Below are positions 44,351 through 54,268 of a DNA stretch of 64,000 bases, one piece after another. This DNA is from CAYLPU01 sp964385635 (GTDB taxonomy: Bacteria; Chloroflexota; Anaerolineae; B4-G1), in assembly GCA_964385635.1 (NCBI GenBank), contig CAYLPU010000006.1, forward strand, positions 21,218 to 85,217, written 5' to 3'. A program made the position numbers and the translations under genes. The notes beneath the pieces were generated by a model that was not told the origin of the DNA, ran no database searches, and saw nothing but the letters and a program-made list of their open reading frames with translations. The stretch's first letter is position 1. Each line of letters begins with the position of its first letter.

Positions 44351-47067
44351 CTAGAACTACACCCAAGAGTCGAGACCAGGTTTGGGCCGCTCCCATCATC
44401 CTGATAGCCTATGCCTTTATCACCGGCCTGATGGTCTGGCCGGCACCATTGCATCTCTCTCAACGACTCATCGGCAATAACATTGATAACTGGATCTTCT
44501 ACTGGAATAACTGGTGGCTGGAACAAGCCATCACTGAGGGGCTCGATTGGTTCTTCACTCCCTACATTTTCTACCCCCAGGGAGCGTCTCTAATCGCTCA
44601 TTCTAACTCCCACATCAACTCAATGCTGGCCTTCATTCTCAAGCCCCTGATGGGACCGGTATTTGCCTACAACCTGACTCTCATCCTGGGACTATGGCTG
44701 AGTGCAGTGGGGATGTTCTTGCTGGTGTACGAGGTAACTCACTGTTTCTCTGCTGCTCTCCTGGCGGGTTTTATCTTCGCCTTCGCCCCCTACCACCTGA
44801 CCCAACTGCTGGCCCACGCCCACCTCGGTTCGATCCACTGGTGGCCCTTTTATGCCCTGTTCCTGCGCCGTTCACTCCGTGGCCATCGGATAATGGACAC
44901 ACTATGCGCGGGCCTGTGCGCCGCACTGACGCTCTGGTCGGGTCTTCAACTGGCGGTGCTTCTGGCACTGTGGACAGCATCCTACGTCGGCTGGCACCTT
45001 CTGCGAGAGACGGCCTCGCGCACCGGGCGCGGGCGCTCCTGTCTTCGTTTTGCCGGTATCGCCGGCCTGATTGGAATCGTCGCATCAGTACTGAGTGCTC
45101 CAATGCTTCTCCCTGTTGTAAGAAACTGGCCCCGACTGGCGGGGGAGGCTGCGGTTTTTGACGAGGGAATGATCCAACAAACCGATCTCCTGGCATATCT
45201 CCTACCTCCCACCTACCATCCACTTGCAGGGCCGTATGTGGTCCCCTTCTATGAGCGTTTTCTGGCCAACAAGGTGTCTACACCCTACCTGGGCTATACG
45301 GTGTTGGTATTGGCCTTGACTTCATCCTTCCTGGGGCTCACTCTACAACCTGAAACCCCCAACCCGAAACCTGGATTCTGGCTTCTCAGTACAGGCTTCT
45401 GGATAGTGTTGGCCGCTGGCCCTGCCCCCCGCATCAACGGCGTCCTATACTCGCAGATTCTGCTGCCGTACCGCTTCATCGGACGCCTCTTTCCCATCTC
45501 TGCGATTCGCTCGCCGGACCGTTTCAACCTGCTCGTGGTCTTTTCGCTGGCTATGTCGGCTGGACTGGGAGCTGCCTATCTGGCGAGACGGCGGCGCTGG
45601 CTGTTGATTCCCCTGGCGCTCCTGGTCCTCGCCGAATACCTGTGCATTCCTTTGCCGATGTGGGAGCTTCCTCCCACCTCCTCCCTTTTCTTCGAGCAGA
45701 TGGCACAGGAGCAGACGCTGTACGGCATCGTGGACTATCCAATGGGATACACCGCCAGCAAGCTGTGGCTCTACTACCAGACGCTTCATGGCAAACCGGT
45801 GGTGGAGGGCCATATCTCCCGCTACACGTTGGAGAACTACTCCTTTATCGCTTCACAACCCTTGCTGCGGGCATTCTACCAGGCAGCCGAACGGCCGGTT
45901 CATCTCCCGGCGGACACGTTCAACAGCAAGACCATCCCCGTCTCGGCGCTGGGCCCAGCACTACGCTCGCTGGAAACCTCCGGTGTGCGCTATATCTTGC
46001 TCCACAAACCTTACCTGGATGCCGCTCTCGAAGCCCACTTCCAGCGCGTGTTTCCTATTGTGCCTGTCCACGAAGACCCAACCTTAGCGGTGTATGATAC
46101 CGCTCGCCCCCTGCCCGCTTGCTATGACAACTTCCCGGTGCTGCTCACTCCCGACGTGGCCCTCGCCCGGTTTGACGTTCAACACACTGACGGGGATCCA
46201 GAGTGGCAGTTCCAGATACTGACCATCCTGCTCGCCCCGCACACCTCCCCGCTCAATTGCCAGATCCGACTGACCGGAGGGAACGGAGACGTGCCTGCGT
46301 CGCCACTCACCTTGTTCGGAACGCTCCCAGAGGGAGAAGATACGTGGCAGGCAGGTGACCTGGAGCTACAAGCAGTCACGGCTCCGCTTCCTCAAGAACT
46401 GGGGCCCGGGGCATACCATTGGACGGTAACCTGCCCGGGGCCCGTATCCGTTGACGCGGCCGTCTACACCGCGCCAGAAACGCTGCGGGTGTATGCCGAC
46501 GGCCACACCACCTACCTGCGCCGTTCGGTGAACCTTCGCTACGGTGACGCCATCCGACTCTCGGGGTATCGCTGGCGGACGACAGGAGCCGACCTGCAGA
46601 TCACGCTTCTGTGGAAAGCGTTGGAGGAACCAATCGCTGACTACAAGGTCTTCGTCCATCTTCTGAATGTCGGGGGAGAGATCGTGCGGCAGTACGATGC
46701 GATGCCCTGCAACTGGCTGTGTCCTACCAGCCAATGGCAGGCGGAGGAAACCATCTCGGACCAGGCAATCATCCCCCTGTGGGGATTGCCTCCAGGAGAA
46801 TACCGCCTCGCTGTGGGGCTCTACAGCGCTGAGACGCAGGAACGATTGCCCGTGCGAGGGCCGGAGGGTACACTCCAGCCCCCCGCTTACTTCATCCTCC
46901 CCGACGCTTTCCTGGTCTCAGAAAACTGCCTTCAACAAACCGCTCAAAGGGCCACCGCTCGAAGGGGGTTTGCGACCCCCGTCCAACCAACCGCTCAAAG
47001 GGCCACCACTCAAAGGCCAACCCCCGTTTGTTCATTGTCCCATTGCCTTCAGGAGCCGACACCTTGA
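44347..47067 (+). CDS. giant multi-helix membrane protein, type B, one beta module
   Basis: 906 residues. Helices fill about 15-435. Acidic motif GNNIDNWIFYWNNWWLEQAI and FYPQGASLIAHSNSHINSML lie in the first external loop, the position of the catalytic Asp in GT-C enzymes. A soluble region follows (about 450-905) with a beta module (about 731-850; LQITLLWKALEEPIADYKVF). It is paralogous to the 54265 product (NIDAWLNPWANWW, FYPQGASLIYHS). Starts ATGA on the previous stop and ends TTGA with the next start. A run of CCGCTCAAAGGGCCA units (46939-47030) forms its C-terminal tail. Likely a glycosyltransferase, unproven. Confidence 0.72.
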   Translation: MTRTTPKSRDQVWAAPIILIAYAFITGLMVWPAPLHLSQRLIGNNIDNWIFYWNNWWLEQAITEGLDWFFTPYIFYPQGASLIAHSNSHINSMLAFILKPLMGPVFAYNLTLILGLWLSAVGMFLLVYEVTHCFSAALLAGFIFAFAPYHLTQLLAHAHLGSIHWWPFYALFLRRSLRGHRIMDTLCAGLCAALTLWSGLQLAVLLALWTASYVGWHLLRETASRTGRGRSCLRFAGIAGLIGIVASVLSAPMLLPVVRNWPRLAGEAAVFDEGMIQQTDLLAYLLPPTYHPLAGPYVVPFYERFLANKVSTPYLGYTVLVLALTSSFLGLTLQPETPNPKPGFWLLSTGFWIVLAAGPAPRINGVLYSQILLPYRFIGRLFPISAIRSPDRFNLLVVFSLAMSAGLGAAYLARRRRWLLIPLALLVLAEYLCIPLPMWELPPTSSLFFEQMAQEQTLYGIVDYPMGYTASKLWLYYQTLHGKPVVEGHISRYTLENYSFIASQPLLRAFYQAAERPVHLPADTFNSKTIPVSALGPALRSLETSGVRYILLHKPYLDAALEAHFQRVFPIVPVHEDPTLAVYDTARPLPACYDNFPVLLTPDVALARFDVQHTDGDPEWQFQILTILLAPHTSPLNCQIRLTGGNGDVPASPLTLFGTLPEGEDTWQAGDLELQAVTAPLPQELGPGAYHWTVTCPGPVSVDAAVYTAPETLRVYADGHTTYLRRSVNLRYGDAIRLSGYRWRTTGADLQITLLWKALEEPIADYKVFVHLLNVGGEIVRQYDAMPCNWLCPTSQWQAEETISDQAIIPLWGLPPGEYRLAVGLYSAETQERLPVRGPEGTLQPPAYFILPDAFLVSENCLQQTAQRATARRGFATPVQPTAQRATTQRPTPVCSLSHCLQEPTP
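46939..47042 (+). repeat. CCGCTCAAAGGGCCA repeat cluster
   Basis: Four degenerate units with GGGGGTTTGCGACCCCCG between them, then CATTGTC heptamers. The same cluster recurs inside the next gene at 48240-48365. Here it encodes the tail of the type B protein and the upstream context of the next start. Confidence 0.8.
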
Positions 47068-50000
47068 TCGACAAATTCGAGAGAACATTCTCTGGGTTGC
47101 AGGGTGTCCTTCGAAGGCACTCCCAATCCCTCATATTCCTCACTTCTTTTTACCTACTCTCCATCCTCGCCATCCAACCCCTGCTCACAACCGACTTCAC
47201 CTGCGGCTACGACAACGTTTTTCATATGTGGCGGGCTGTCGAACTGGGCCATTGCCTGCGCCAGGGCTACCTCTACCCCCGCTTTGCTCCCGACATGGCC
47301 CACGGCTACGGCTTCCTCCTCTTTAACTTCGTATCTCCGGGTTCTGCCTACATCGCCGCTCTGCTCAACCTGCTGGGCCTTTCCTGGCCCCTGGCCATAA
47401 ACACCACTTTCGTCCTGGGAATGCTCCTGGGGGGATTGTTCGCCTTCATCCTTGCCCGTGACCTTTTCGGACCGGTGGCCGGACCCGTCGCTGCCGTCGC
47501 CTATCTCTTCGCCCCCTTCCAGGCCTACGACGTGTTCAACCGGGGCGGCTTGTCCGAATCCTTCGCTTGGGCCTTTCCACCCCTCGTCTTGTGGGCCGTC
47601 CACCGCTGGTCGACCCGGGCGGAGCGTCGTTTTCTCCTGCTGGCGGCTCTCAGCCTGGCCGGGTTCATCTTCACCCACAACCTATTCGCCTTCCTGTTCG
47701 CACCGCTATTGGCAGGCTGGGTGCTCCTGGAAGGCTATCTGGCCCGCGACTGGCGCGTGATCGGGCGGGGAGCACTGGCAGGGTTGCTAGGGCTGAGTTT
47801 GTGCGCCTTCTTCTGGTTGCCTGGGCTGGCCGAGCGCGGCTGGGTACAGACCAACCGGCTGCTAGGCACATGGGTCTTCGACTACCGTAACAACTTCCTC
47901 GACTTGAGCCAACTGCTAGCTCCCCCTCGCGTCGTGGACCCCACGCTTATCAACGACTGGCCACCCAAGTCGTTGGGTCTCTTGCCGGCCCTCATCGCGC
48001 TGTTGCCGCTGGTCCGTTGGCGCTGGCTGCATCGTTCAACCCGCTACCGTGCCGGACTGCTCCTGGCATCTACCGCCGGATTCGCCTTCCTCACCCTTCC
48101 TGTCTCCCGCCTGCTCTGGGATCACCTGCCGCTGCTGCCCTACGTTCAGTTTCCGTGGCGCTTCCTCGGCCCGGCCGCTTTTTGCTCCGCCCTTCTCGCC
48201 GGCATCGCCGTCGCCCCCCGCACCACCAACCTACGCCCAATATCCAATACCCAATATCCCATTGCTCATTGTCCCACACCACCGCTCAAAGGGCCGCCGC
48301 TCAAGGGGCCACCGCTCAAAGGGGGTTTGCAACCCCCGTCCGTTCATTGTCCCATTGTTCTCGCCGCCATCATCATCATCGCTCTTCTTGTCCTGGGTAA
48401 CCTGGGTAGGTTCTATCCCCGCCGCTGTCCCCCTGCGAAGGACACATCCATCGCCGGAATGATCGCCTGGGAGCGAGCCACCGACACTCTGGGGGCTACG
48501 GCCAAAGGGGAGTACCTCCCTATCTGGACTCATACTATGCCCGAAGACCCAGCCCTCGACGCTACATACGGTGCTGGAGGCCCCATCGTCCGCATGCCGC
48601 CGGAGAGCCTGCCCGAAGGAGCCCACGTGCTCCACGCCGACTACGGCCCTGTGGACGCCACCATCGTCCTGGACACCCCCGCCCCCTTCCGAGCCCGCTA
48701 TCTGGCCTTCTACTACCCCGGCTGGCGCGTCATCGTGGACGGCAACCCCGTCCCCATCTCCCCCACCGATCCCGATGGCCTCGTCTCTTTCGATGTCCCG
48801 GCCGGTCGCCATACTATCCGCGTCCGCTTCGACGAAACGACACTTCGCCTGACAGCCGACGCCCTCTCCATCCTCAGCCTGGTCGCCCTCTTCGCCCTCA
48901 TCATCCGCCCACGCATCACGTCTCACGTTTCGCGGCTCTTGCACTCCATCTCTCCTATCCTCTGTGGTATCACGCTGCTGACGATCCTACTGCTCACCGC
49001 TTTCGCCCTCAACCTCAACCCTTACCTCCGTGGCCCGGACGAGTGGCGCTGGGCCTACGCAGTCCCCAGTGACCCAGCCCGTCTCTGGATTCCGGCTCTC
49101 ACGCTTTCGCTCTACCTGATCCTCACCCTCATCTGGATTAAACAAGCCACCCGGCGACCCCCCTCCTCCTCCAGGTGGCAACGGCGAGTACTCCTCCTTG
49201 CCCTGGTACTGGCTGTTCCCCTGATCCAGGCCAGCCTCCTCGCCATTGGAGACCGCGATATCCTTAGGCCGCTCTTCTACCGCACCGTCTCGGCTGGCGC
49301 CAGTGGAGTCTTCTCCGTCGGCAGTACCATAGAGGATGCAGCCGATTTCCTGCGCCGTTACCCGACACTGATGCCGACGTTCCCCGTTCATCCCCAGCGC
49401 TACCCTCCCGGCCTGCCGCTCTTGTTCTACCTGGCCCGTCGCATTCTGGAAACGTTTCCTTCACTAAACGATTTGTTGGGTTTCCGCCTCCGCCTCTACC
49501 AGTGCCACGATCTGACCCTGATGCGCCTCTCTAACGCGACGATCAGCACCGCCATCATCCAGATGGCCCTGCCACTGCTCAGCGGGTTCACCCTGCTTCC
49601 TCTCTACGGGCTGGCCCGGCAGGCCTACGGCCAGCGCACCGCCGCCTGGGCTGTCGCCCTCTACCCGCTCGTGCCCTCCTTTGCCCTCTGGTCAGCCCGC
49701 TGGGAACAGTTTTATCCCTTTCTGGCAAGCCTGTCCTGGTATCTACTCTACCTCGGCCTGACTCGAACCCGCCGCTCCGCGCTGCTGGCTGCTGGCCTCA
49801 CCCTGTCCCTCGCCTCCCTGCTGAATTTCGGCAACCTGGCCCTCCTACTACCGATGGCCCTCTTCGCCCTGTTCTGGCTCCGCACCCAACCATCCGTAAC
49901 CTCCAATCTCCAATCTCTAATCTCCAACCTCCTCGCCTTCCTCGTCGGGCTGACCTCTCCCTGGCTCATCTACCAGTTCGCCTTTGGCACAGGCTTTCTC

Positions 50001-50963
50001 GACATCTGGCGCGTCTCAATGTCCTATCACCTGGGCCTGGACCGGGGCTACTGGACCTGGTTGGGCTACCACCTGTACGATTTTTTCGTCTTCCTTGGCC
50101 TTCCGCTGGCGCTGCTATTTTTGATCGCGCTGGTGAAGGCAACACGCGACTTGCTTCAGCCTATCACTTGCCGTTCGCCGCTCGCTGCCCGCCGCCGGTA
50201 CTCTCGCCATCCACAATCCGCAATCGACACACTCACCCTGAGTTTCGCACTGGGGCTCCTGCTCCTTGATCTCTCCGGCACATCCCGGGGCGAGGTCGCA
50301 CGGGTGTGGCTTTTCCTGACCCCCTTCGCGGTCATCTCGGCCGCCCGCGGACTGACACGCCTCCGCCTGGGCCGGCCAGGCCTTGTCCTCGTCACATTCC
50401 TGATGGCACTCCAACTGTTCACGTTCAACACTTTCCTCCGTGTCGTCACCACGGGTTTGACCGACCCACCGTTCCGTGCCCGGCACTTCGACGTAGACCA
50501 GGATAACACGCTGCCGCCCATCACCCACCCCCTGAGCGCTCGCTTCAGCGTAGAAAACGCGGATTCTATCGCCCTCCTGGGATACAATTTGGATCCCGAT
50601 GCATCCGTTGACACCGTTGACACCGGCGACACGCTTCATCTGACGCTCTACTGGCAATCCCTGAAGCCGATGACCCAACCATACACCGTGTTCACCCACC
50701 TGGTCGGATCAGATGAGCAGTTGGCCGGACACCAGGATAACATGCCGCTGCGAGACACTGGTCCGACCACCTGCTGGGTCCCTGGTGAGATCATTGCCGA
50801 TCCCTATGACATCCCCATCAATCCCCAGGCACCGTCGGGTGACTACGTTCTGGAAACGGGATTCTATCTGTGGGAGACTGGCGAACGGCTGCCTGCCTCT
50901 GGCCCCGCTGCTACCCCAGACCATCGTATCATCCTGACCCACATCCTGATTGGAGAGAGATGA
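47064..50963 (+). CDS. giant double GT-C-like fusion membrane protein with one beta module
   Basis: 1299 residues from the proposed TTG 47064, which shares bases with the previous stop (TTGA) and has GGAG about 8 bases before it; TTG 47028 is the alternative. The first half (30-615) is type A: TTDFTCGYDNVFHMWRAVEL, then RYLAFYYPGWRVIVDGNPV. A second, unrelated helix-rich region (about 640-1125; LNPYLRGPDEWRWAYAVP, with an acidic Asp-Glu pair) looks like an ArnT-like half, so two transferases may be fused. The end carries one module (1163-1289; LHLTLYWQSLKPMTQPYTVF). Repeat-derived linkers lie at 48240-48365 and 49891-49940. Confidence 0.75.
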   Translation: MIDKFERTFSGLQGVLRRHSQSLIFLTSFYLLSILAIQPLLTTDFTCGYDNVFHMWRAVELGHCLRQGYLYPRFAPDMAHGYGFLLFNFVSPGSAYIAALLNLLGLSWPLAINTTFVLGMLLGGLFAFILARDLFGPVAGPVAAVAYLFAPFQAYDVFNRGGLSESFAWAFPPLVLWAVHRWSTRAERRFLLLAALSLAGFIFTHNLFAFLFAPLLAGWVLLEGYLARDWRVIGRGALAGLLGLSLCAFFWLPGLAERGWVQTNRLLGTWVFDYRNNFLDLSQLLAPPRVVDPTLINDWPPKSLGLLPALIALLPLVRWRWLHRSTRYRAGLLLASTAGFAFLTLPVSRLLWDHLPLLPYVQFPWRFLGPAAFCSALLAGIAVAPRTTNLRPISNTQYPIAHCPTPPLKGPPLKGPPLKGGLQPPSVHCPIVLAAIIIIALLVLGNLGRFYPRRCPPAKDTSIAGMIAWERATDTLGATAKGEYLPIWTHTMPEDPALDATYGAGGPIVRMPPESLPEGAHVLHADYGPVDATIVLDTPAPFRARYLAFYYPGWRVIVDGNPVPISPTDPDGLVSFDVPAGRHTIRVRFDETTLRLTADALSILSLVALFALIIRPRITSHVSRLLHSISPILCGITLLTILLLTAFALNLNPYLRGPDEWRWAYAVPSDPARLWIPALTLSLYLILTLIWIKQATRRPPSSSRWQRRVLLLALVLAVPLIQASLLAIGDRDILRPLFYRTVSAGASGVFSVGSTIEDAADFLRRYPTLMPTFPVHPQRYPPGLPLLFYLARRILETFPSLNDLLGFRLRLYQCHDLTLMRLSNATISTAIIQMALPLLSGFTLLPLYGLARQAYGQRTAAWAVALYPLVPSFALWSARWEQFYPFLASLSWYLLYLGLTRTRRSALLAAGLTLSLASLLNFGNLALLLPMALFALFWLRTQPSVTSNLQSLISNLLAFLVGLTSPWLIYQFAFGTGFLDIWRVSMSYHLGLDRGYWTWLGYHLYDFFVFLGLPLALLFLIALVKATRDLLQPITCRSPLAARRRYSRHPQSAIDTLTLSFALGLLLLDLSGTSRGEVARVWLFLTPFAVISAARGLTRLRLGRPGLVLVTFLMALQLFTFNTFLRVVTTGLTDPPFRARHFDVDQDNTLPPITHPLSARFSVENADSIALLGYNLDPDASVDTVDTGDTLHLTLYWQSLKPMTQPYTVFTHLVGSDEQLAGHQDNMPLRDTGPTTCWVPGEIIADPYDIPINPQAPSGDYVLETGFYLWETGERLPASGPAATPDHRIILTHILIGER
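48240..48365 (+). repeat. heptamer plus CCGCTCAAAGGGCCA cluster inside a coding region
   Basis: CCAATA-type and CATTGTC-type units flank three CCGCTCAAAGGGCC(A/G) units and GGGGGTTTGCAACCCCCG. Translated in frame between two membrane helices of the 47064 product. Confidence 0.8.
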
Positions 50964-53900
50964 GACACAAACAGTTTCTGCTCTCAATTACATCTCAATT
51001 CAGCGGATCTGCAAATCTGCAAATCCGCAAGTCTGCAGCAATCTGTATTATATCCCTTGCTCTGTTCTCGATTCCAGCCCTCCAGCCGCTGCTGACCCCC
51101 GACTTCACCTGCGGCTACGACAACGTCCTCCACCTCTGGCGGGCCGTCGAAACCGACGCACTGCTTGAGCACGGTCTCATCTATTCCCGTTGGCAACCCC
51201 ACATGGCCTTTGGCTTTGGTTACCCGCTGCTTCTCTTCAACCCTCCCATCTCTCCCCTGTTCGCCGCTCTCTTCCACCGCCTGGGGCTGGCGTGGCCTGC
51301 CGCCATCAACACCACCTTCGTCACTGGCACACTCCTCTCGGCCTGGACGGTCTGGCTGCTGGTGCGGGAATGGTGGGGAGATCTGGCCGGCGTGGTCGCC
51401 GGTGTGATCATAGTCACCCTCCCCTTCCACGCCTACGTCAACTTCCACCGCGCCAGTATGTCCGAGGCCCTGTCCTGGGCGTTTCCGGCGCTGATCCTCT
51501 GGGGACTGATCCGCTGGCAGAAATACGGACAGCGGCGCGGGTTACTGGCGGCTGCCGGTGGGCAGGCCGCCCTGCTCCTCACCCACGACGCCTCCGCCTA
51601 CCTGTTCCTCCCCCTGCCGCTGGCGGCCGTCGTGGCGCTGGCACTGGCCTACCGCAGCAAATCAATGCTGGGGCATGGAATCATCGCCCTGGTCATCGGC
51701 ATCGGCATAGCGGCCTTCTTCTGGCTCCCCTCCGTGCTGGAACGACCCCTCGTTCAGTTCAACCGCGTACTCGATTACCCTTACGCCGCCAGTTTTGTCG
51801 CTCTCGACTACCTGCTGGAGCCCCCCCGCGCCGCCGATCTGACCTGGATTAACCCCTGGCTCCCCAAGGGCATCGGCCTGCTCCCAGCGGCGCTCATCCC
51901 TCTATCAGTGATGACCTGGCTCCGCGCCGAGCGGGACCAGCGGTTCTGGCTGGCGGCGGTGGGCATCGTCACAATGGGCTATATATGGTTGACCCTGCCC
52001 TACGCCCGGTCTATCTGGCGCCTGATCCCCGTTCTGCACTATCTGCACTTCCCGTGGCGCTTCCTCACTCCGGCGGCGGTCGGCGTAGCAGTCCTGGGCG
52101 GGGCCGCCACGTTTTACGTTTCACGTCTCACGCTTCACGTTTCACGTTTCACGCTTCACGTTTCACGTTTCACGCTTCACGTTTCACGTTTCACGCCTCA
52201 CGTTTCACGTTTCACGTCTCACCTCTGGCTCCCTGCCATCGCCAGCGCACTAACCCTCGGCTCCCTCGGCTGGCTCTACCCACCGCACTCCCCCCTCCCC
52301 CAGCCAGCCACCCTGCCCGGCATGCTGGCCTACGAGCAGACCACCGGCGAACTAGGCGGCACCTTCTTCAACGAACTCCTCCCCGCCTGGGTGCACACGA
52401 TGCCTGACAGGCATGCCCTGGACGATGACCTAAACAATGGACAGGAGCCGGTGCGGCTGCAGCCCGAGACACTGCCAGAAGGAGCACGCGTGCTCCGCGC
52501 CGACTACACCCCTGTGGAGGGTACCATCGAACTAGAGAGCCCTGTGCCTTTCCGCGCCCGCTACCTGGCCTTCTACTACCCGGGCTGGCGCGTCACCGTG
52601 GACGGAGTGCCTGCCCCCATCGACCCTACCGAGCCCGATGGCCTCATCTCTTTTGACGTCCCGGCCGGCCATCACACCATCCGCGTCCGCTTCGGTGAGA
52701 CTCCCCTCCGCCTGACCGCCGACATCATCTCCCTCCTCAGCCTGGTCGCCCTCGCCGCTGCCCTGTTCATCCCACACCCCGGCCAATCAACAAACCAGCA
52801 AATCAATAAATCAACAAATCAGCAAATCAATAAATCAACACATCAACAAACCAACAAATGGCTCCTCTTGGTCACCGCCGTCCTGTTGCTCGTGACCAAG
52901 CTCGCCCTGATTGACCGCGTGGACACCCCTCTCCGCCGCGCCAACCTGGTGGATGGTCGCCTGCGCGACGTGGACGTTCCCACCGAGATCACCTTCGGCG
53001 ACGAGTTCGTCCTCCTGGGCCACGAGACCCTGCCCGAAAGTCTCCCCAGCGGAGAATGGTTCGAGGTCAAGACTTACTGGCGGGCGCTCCAGCCTGGTGG
53101 CCCAGATTACGGCGTCACCATCAACGTCGTGGACGCTCAGGGCCACCGCTGGAATAGCCCCGATGTCCGCCCTCCCCGCTGGCACCGCACACCGCCCCCC
53201 GTGTGGGAGTGGCCGCCCGACCAGTACGGTATCGTCGCCCTCTCCGTCCCGCTTCTCCCCGGCACCCCTCCCGGGACCTACACCATCGAGGCGGTCGCCT
53301 TCGATATGGACACACTCGCTCCCCTCACCGCCCACGACGCTGACGGGCGCGCCCTCGGACCAGCGCTACCTCTAGGCCAGATCGCCGTCACCGCCCCTCG
53401 CCGCCCCGCCGACTCGGACGCGCTGGGCATCCGACACCGCCTGGACATTTCCCTCGGCCCCTTCACCCTCCTCGGCGCCGACTTCGACCGTGACGAGGCC
53501 GCCCCCGGCGACCCCATCCTCCTCACCACCTTCTGGCGCGCCGACCAGCAGCCTGGCGAGGATCTGACTCTCCATCTGGCCCTCCTGACCCCAGATGGCT
53601 CCACCGCTGCGGAGTATGATTTTAGAGAAACCGGGTTTTTCGGAAAAAACCTGGTTTCTACTGGCGACGTCTGGCGCGGTCAACACTTCCTCCACCTCCC
53701 TGCCAATCTCGACAGCGGCGACTACACCTGGCACCTCACACTCCTCCCCACCTCCTCGTCTACCCGTCTACCCTCTCTACTCACAATCACCGCTCCATCT
53801 CGCACCTTCACCCCCCCCTCTTTCCCCCCCATTGGGGGGGATGAAAGGGGGGGCGTGGACGTCACCCTGGGCGACCTGGTGACGCTTTCTGGCTTCGACG

Positions 53901-54268
53901 TGGGTGTCAACGGATGGGTCAACGGAGCGGAGATGGCGCGACCGGGGGAGACCCTCACTGTCACCCTCGTCTGGCGCGCCGAAGCAGAGACCCACACCTC
54001 CTACCACGTCTTTCTCCACCTCATCGGTCCCGGCGGCGCACTGGTGGCTCAATCTGACGGCGTCCCTGCCAATTGGAGCCGTCCCACTACCGGCTGGCTG
54101 CCCGGCGAATACGTCACCGACACACGTGTGCTCACCCTGCCCGCCGGCGCTCCAGCGGGCGATTACACTCTCTCCGCTGGCCTGTACGTCCCCGGCGGCG
54201 AGCGCCTAACCACCCCCGATGGCTCCGATGCCATCCATCTGACCACCATCACGGTGCAAGCCCAATGA
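50960..54268 (+). CDS. giant GT-C-like membrane protein, type A paralog, three beta modules
   Basis: 1102 residues from ATG 50960 (ATGA overlap, GGAGAG upstream). Acidic loop TPDFTCGYDNVLHLWRAVET, then helices to about 385. A 37-residue linker (384-421) is made of HVSRFTL repeats, and helix 422-440 follows. RYLAFYYPGWRVTVDGVPA lies near 540, and a second repeat linker (609-634; INKSTNQQ units) sits before the last helix. The three C-terminal modules match those of the 40964 product; the last two are encoded by the near-identical 684-bp block. Together with the type B gene that follows it repeats the gene pair 40964-47067. Confidence 0.78.
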   Translation: MRHKQFLLSITSQFSGSANLQIRKSAAICIISLALFSIPALQPLLTPDFTCGYDNVLHLWRAVETDALLEHGLIYSRWQPHMAFGFGYPLLLFNPPISPLFAALFHRLGLAWPAAINTTFVTGTLLSAWTVWLLVREWWGDLAGVVAGVIIVTLPFHAYVNFHRASMSEALSWAFPALILWGLIRWQKYGQRRGLLAAAGGQAALLLTHDASAYLFLPLPLAAVVALALAYRSKSMLGHGIIALVIGIGIAAFFWLPSVLERPLVQFNRVLDYPYAASFVALDYLLEPPRAADLTWINPWLPKGIGLLPAALIPLSVMTWLRAERDQRFWLAAVGIVTMGYIWLTLPYARSIWRLIPVLHYLHFPWRFLTPAAVGVAVLGGAATFYVSRLTLHVSRFTLHVSRFTLHVSRFTPHVSRFTSHLWLPAIASALTLGSLGWLYPPHSPLPQPATLPGMLAYEQTTGELGGTFFNELLPAWVHTMPDRHALDDDLNNGQEPVRLQPETLPEGARVLRADYTPVEGTIELESPVPFRARYLAFYYPGWRVTVDGVPAPIDPTEPDGLISFDVPAGHHTIRVRFGETPLRLTADIISLLSLVALAAALFIPHPGQSTNQQINKSTNQQINKSTHQQTNKWLLLVTAVLLLVTKLALIDRVDTPLRRANLVDGRLRDVDVPTEITFGDEFVLLGHETLPESLPSGEWFEVKTYWRALQPGGPDYGVTINVVDAQGHRWNSPDVRPPRWHRTPPPVWEWPPDQYGIVALSVPLLPGTPPGTYTIEAVAFDMDTLAPLTAHDADGRALGPALPLGQIAVTAPRRPADSDALGIRHRLDISLGPFTLLGADFDRDEAAPGDPILLTTFWRADQQPGEDLTLHLALLTPDGSTAAEYDFRETGFFGKNLVSTGDVWRGQHFLHLPANLDSGDYTWHLTLLPTSSSTRLPSLLTITAPSRTFTPPSFPPIGGDERGGVDVTLGDLVTLSGFDVGVNGWVNGAEMARPGETLTVTLVWRAEAETHTSYHVFLHLIGPGGALVAQSDGVPANWSRPTTGWLPGEYVTDTRVLTLPAGAPAGDYTLSAGLYVPGGERLTTPDGSDAIHLTTITVQAQ
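52108..52219 (+). repeat. 16-unit CACGTTT heptamer array in a coding linker
   Basis: Sixteen 7-bp units (CACGTTT with CACGCTT, CACGTCT and CACGCCT variants). Variants fall mostly every third unit, giving a 21-bp higher-order repeat and a seven-residue peptide repeat HVSRFTL. Confidence 0.93.
52785..52860 (+). repeat. AAATCAAC-type octamer array in a coding linker
   Basis: About nine 8-bp units (AAATCAAC, AAATCAGC, AAATCAAT, AAACCAAC), translated as STNQQINK-like repeats just before a membrane helix. Confidence 0.9.
53463..54146 (+). repeat. 684-bp near-identical block, copy 2 (partner 43458-44141)
   Basis: See copy 1. Downstream of 54146 the two genes differ again at several third positions, as normal diverged paralogs do. 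Confidence 0.92.

Noticed and set aside
52108..52219. CRISPR array
   Set aside because: Units are 7 bp, contiguous and without spacers, lie inside an open coding frame, and no cas genes are present.
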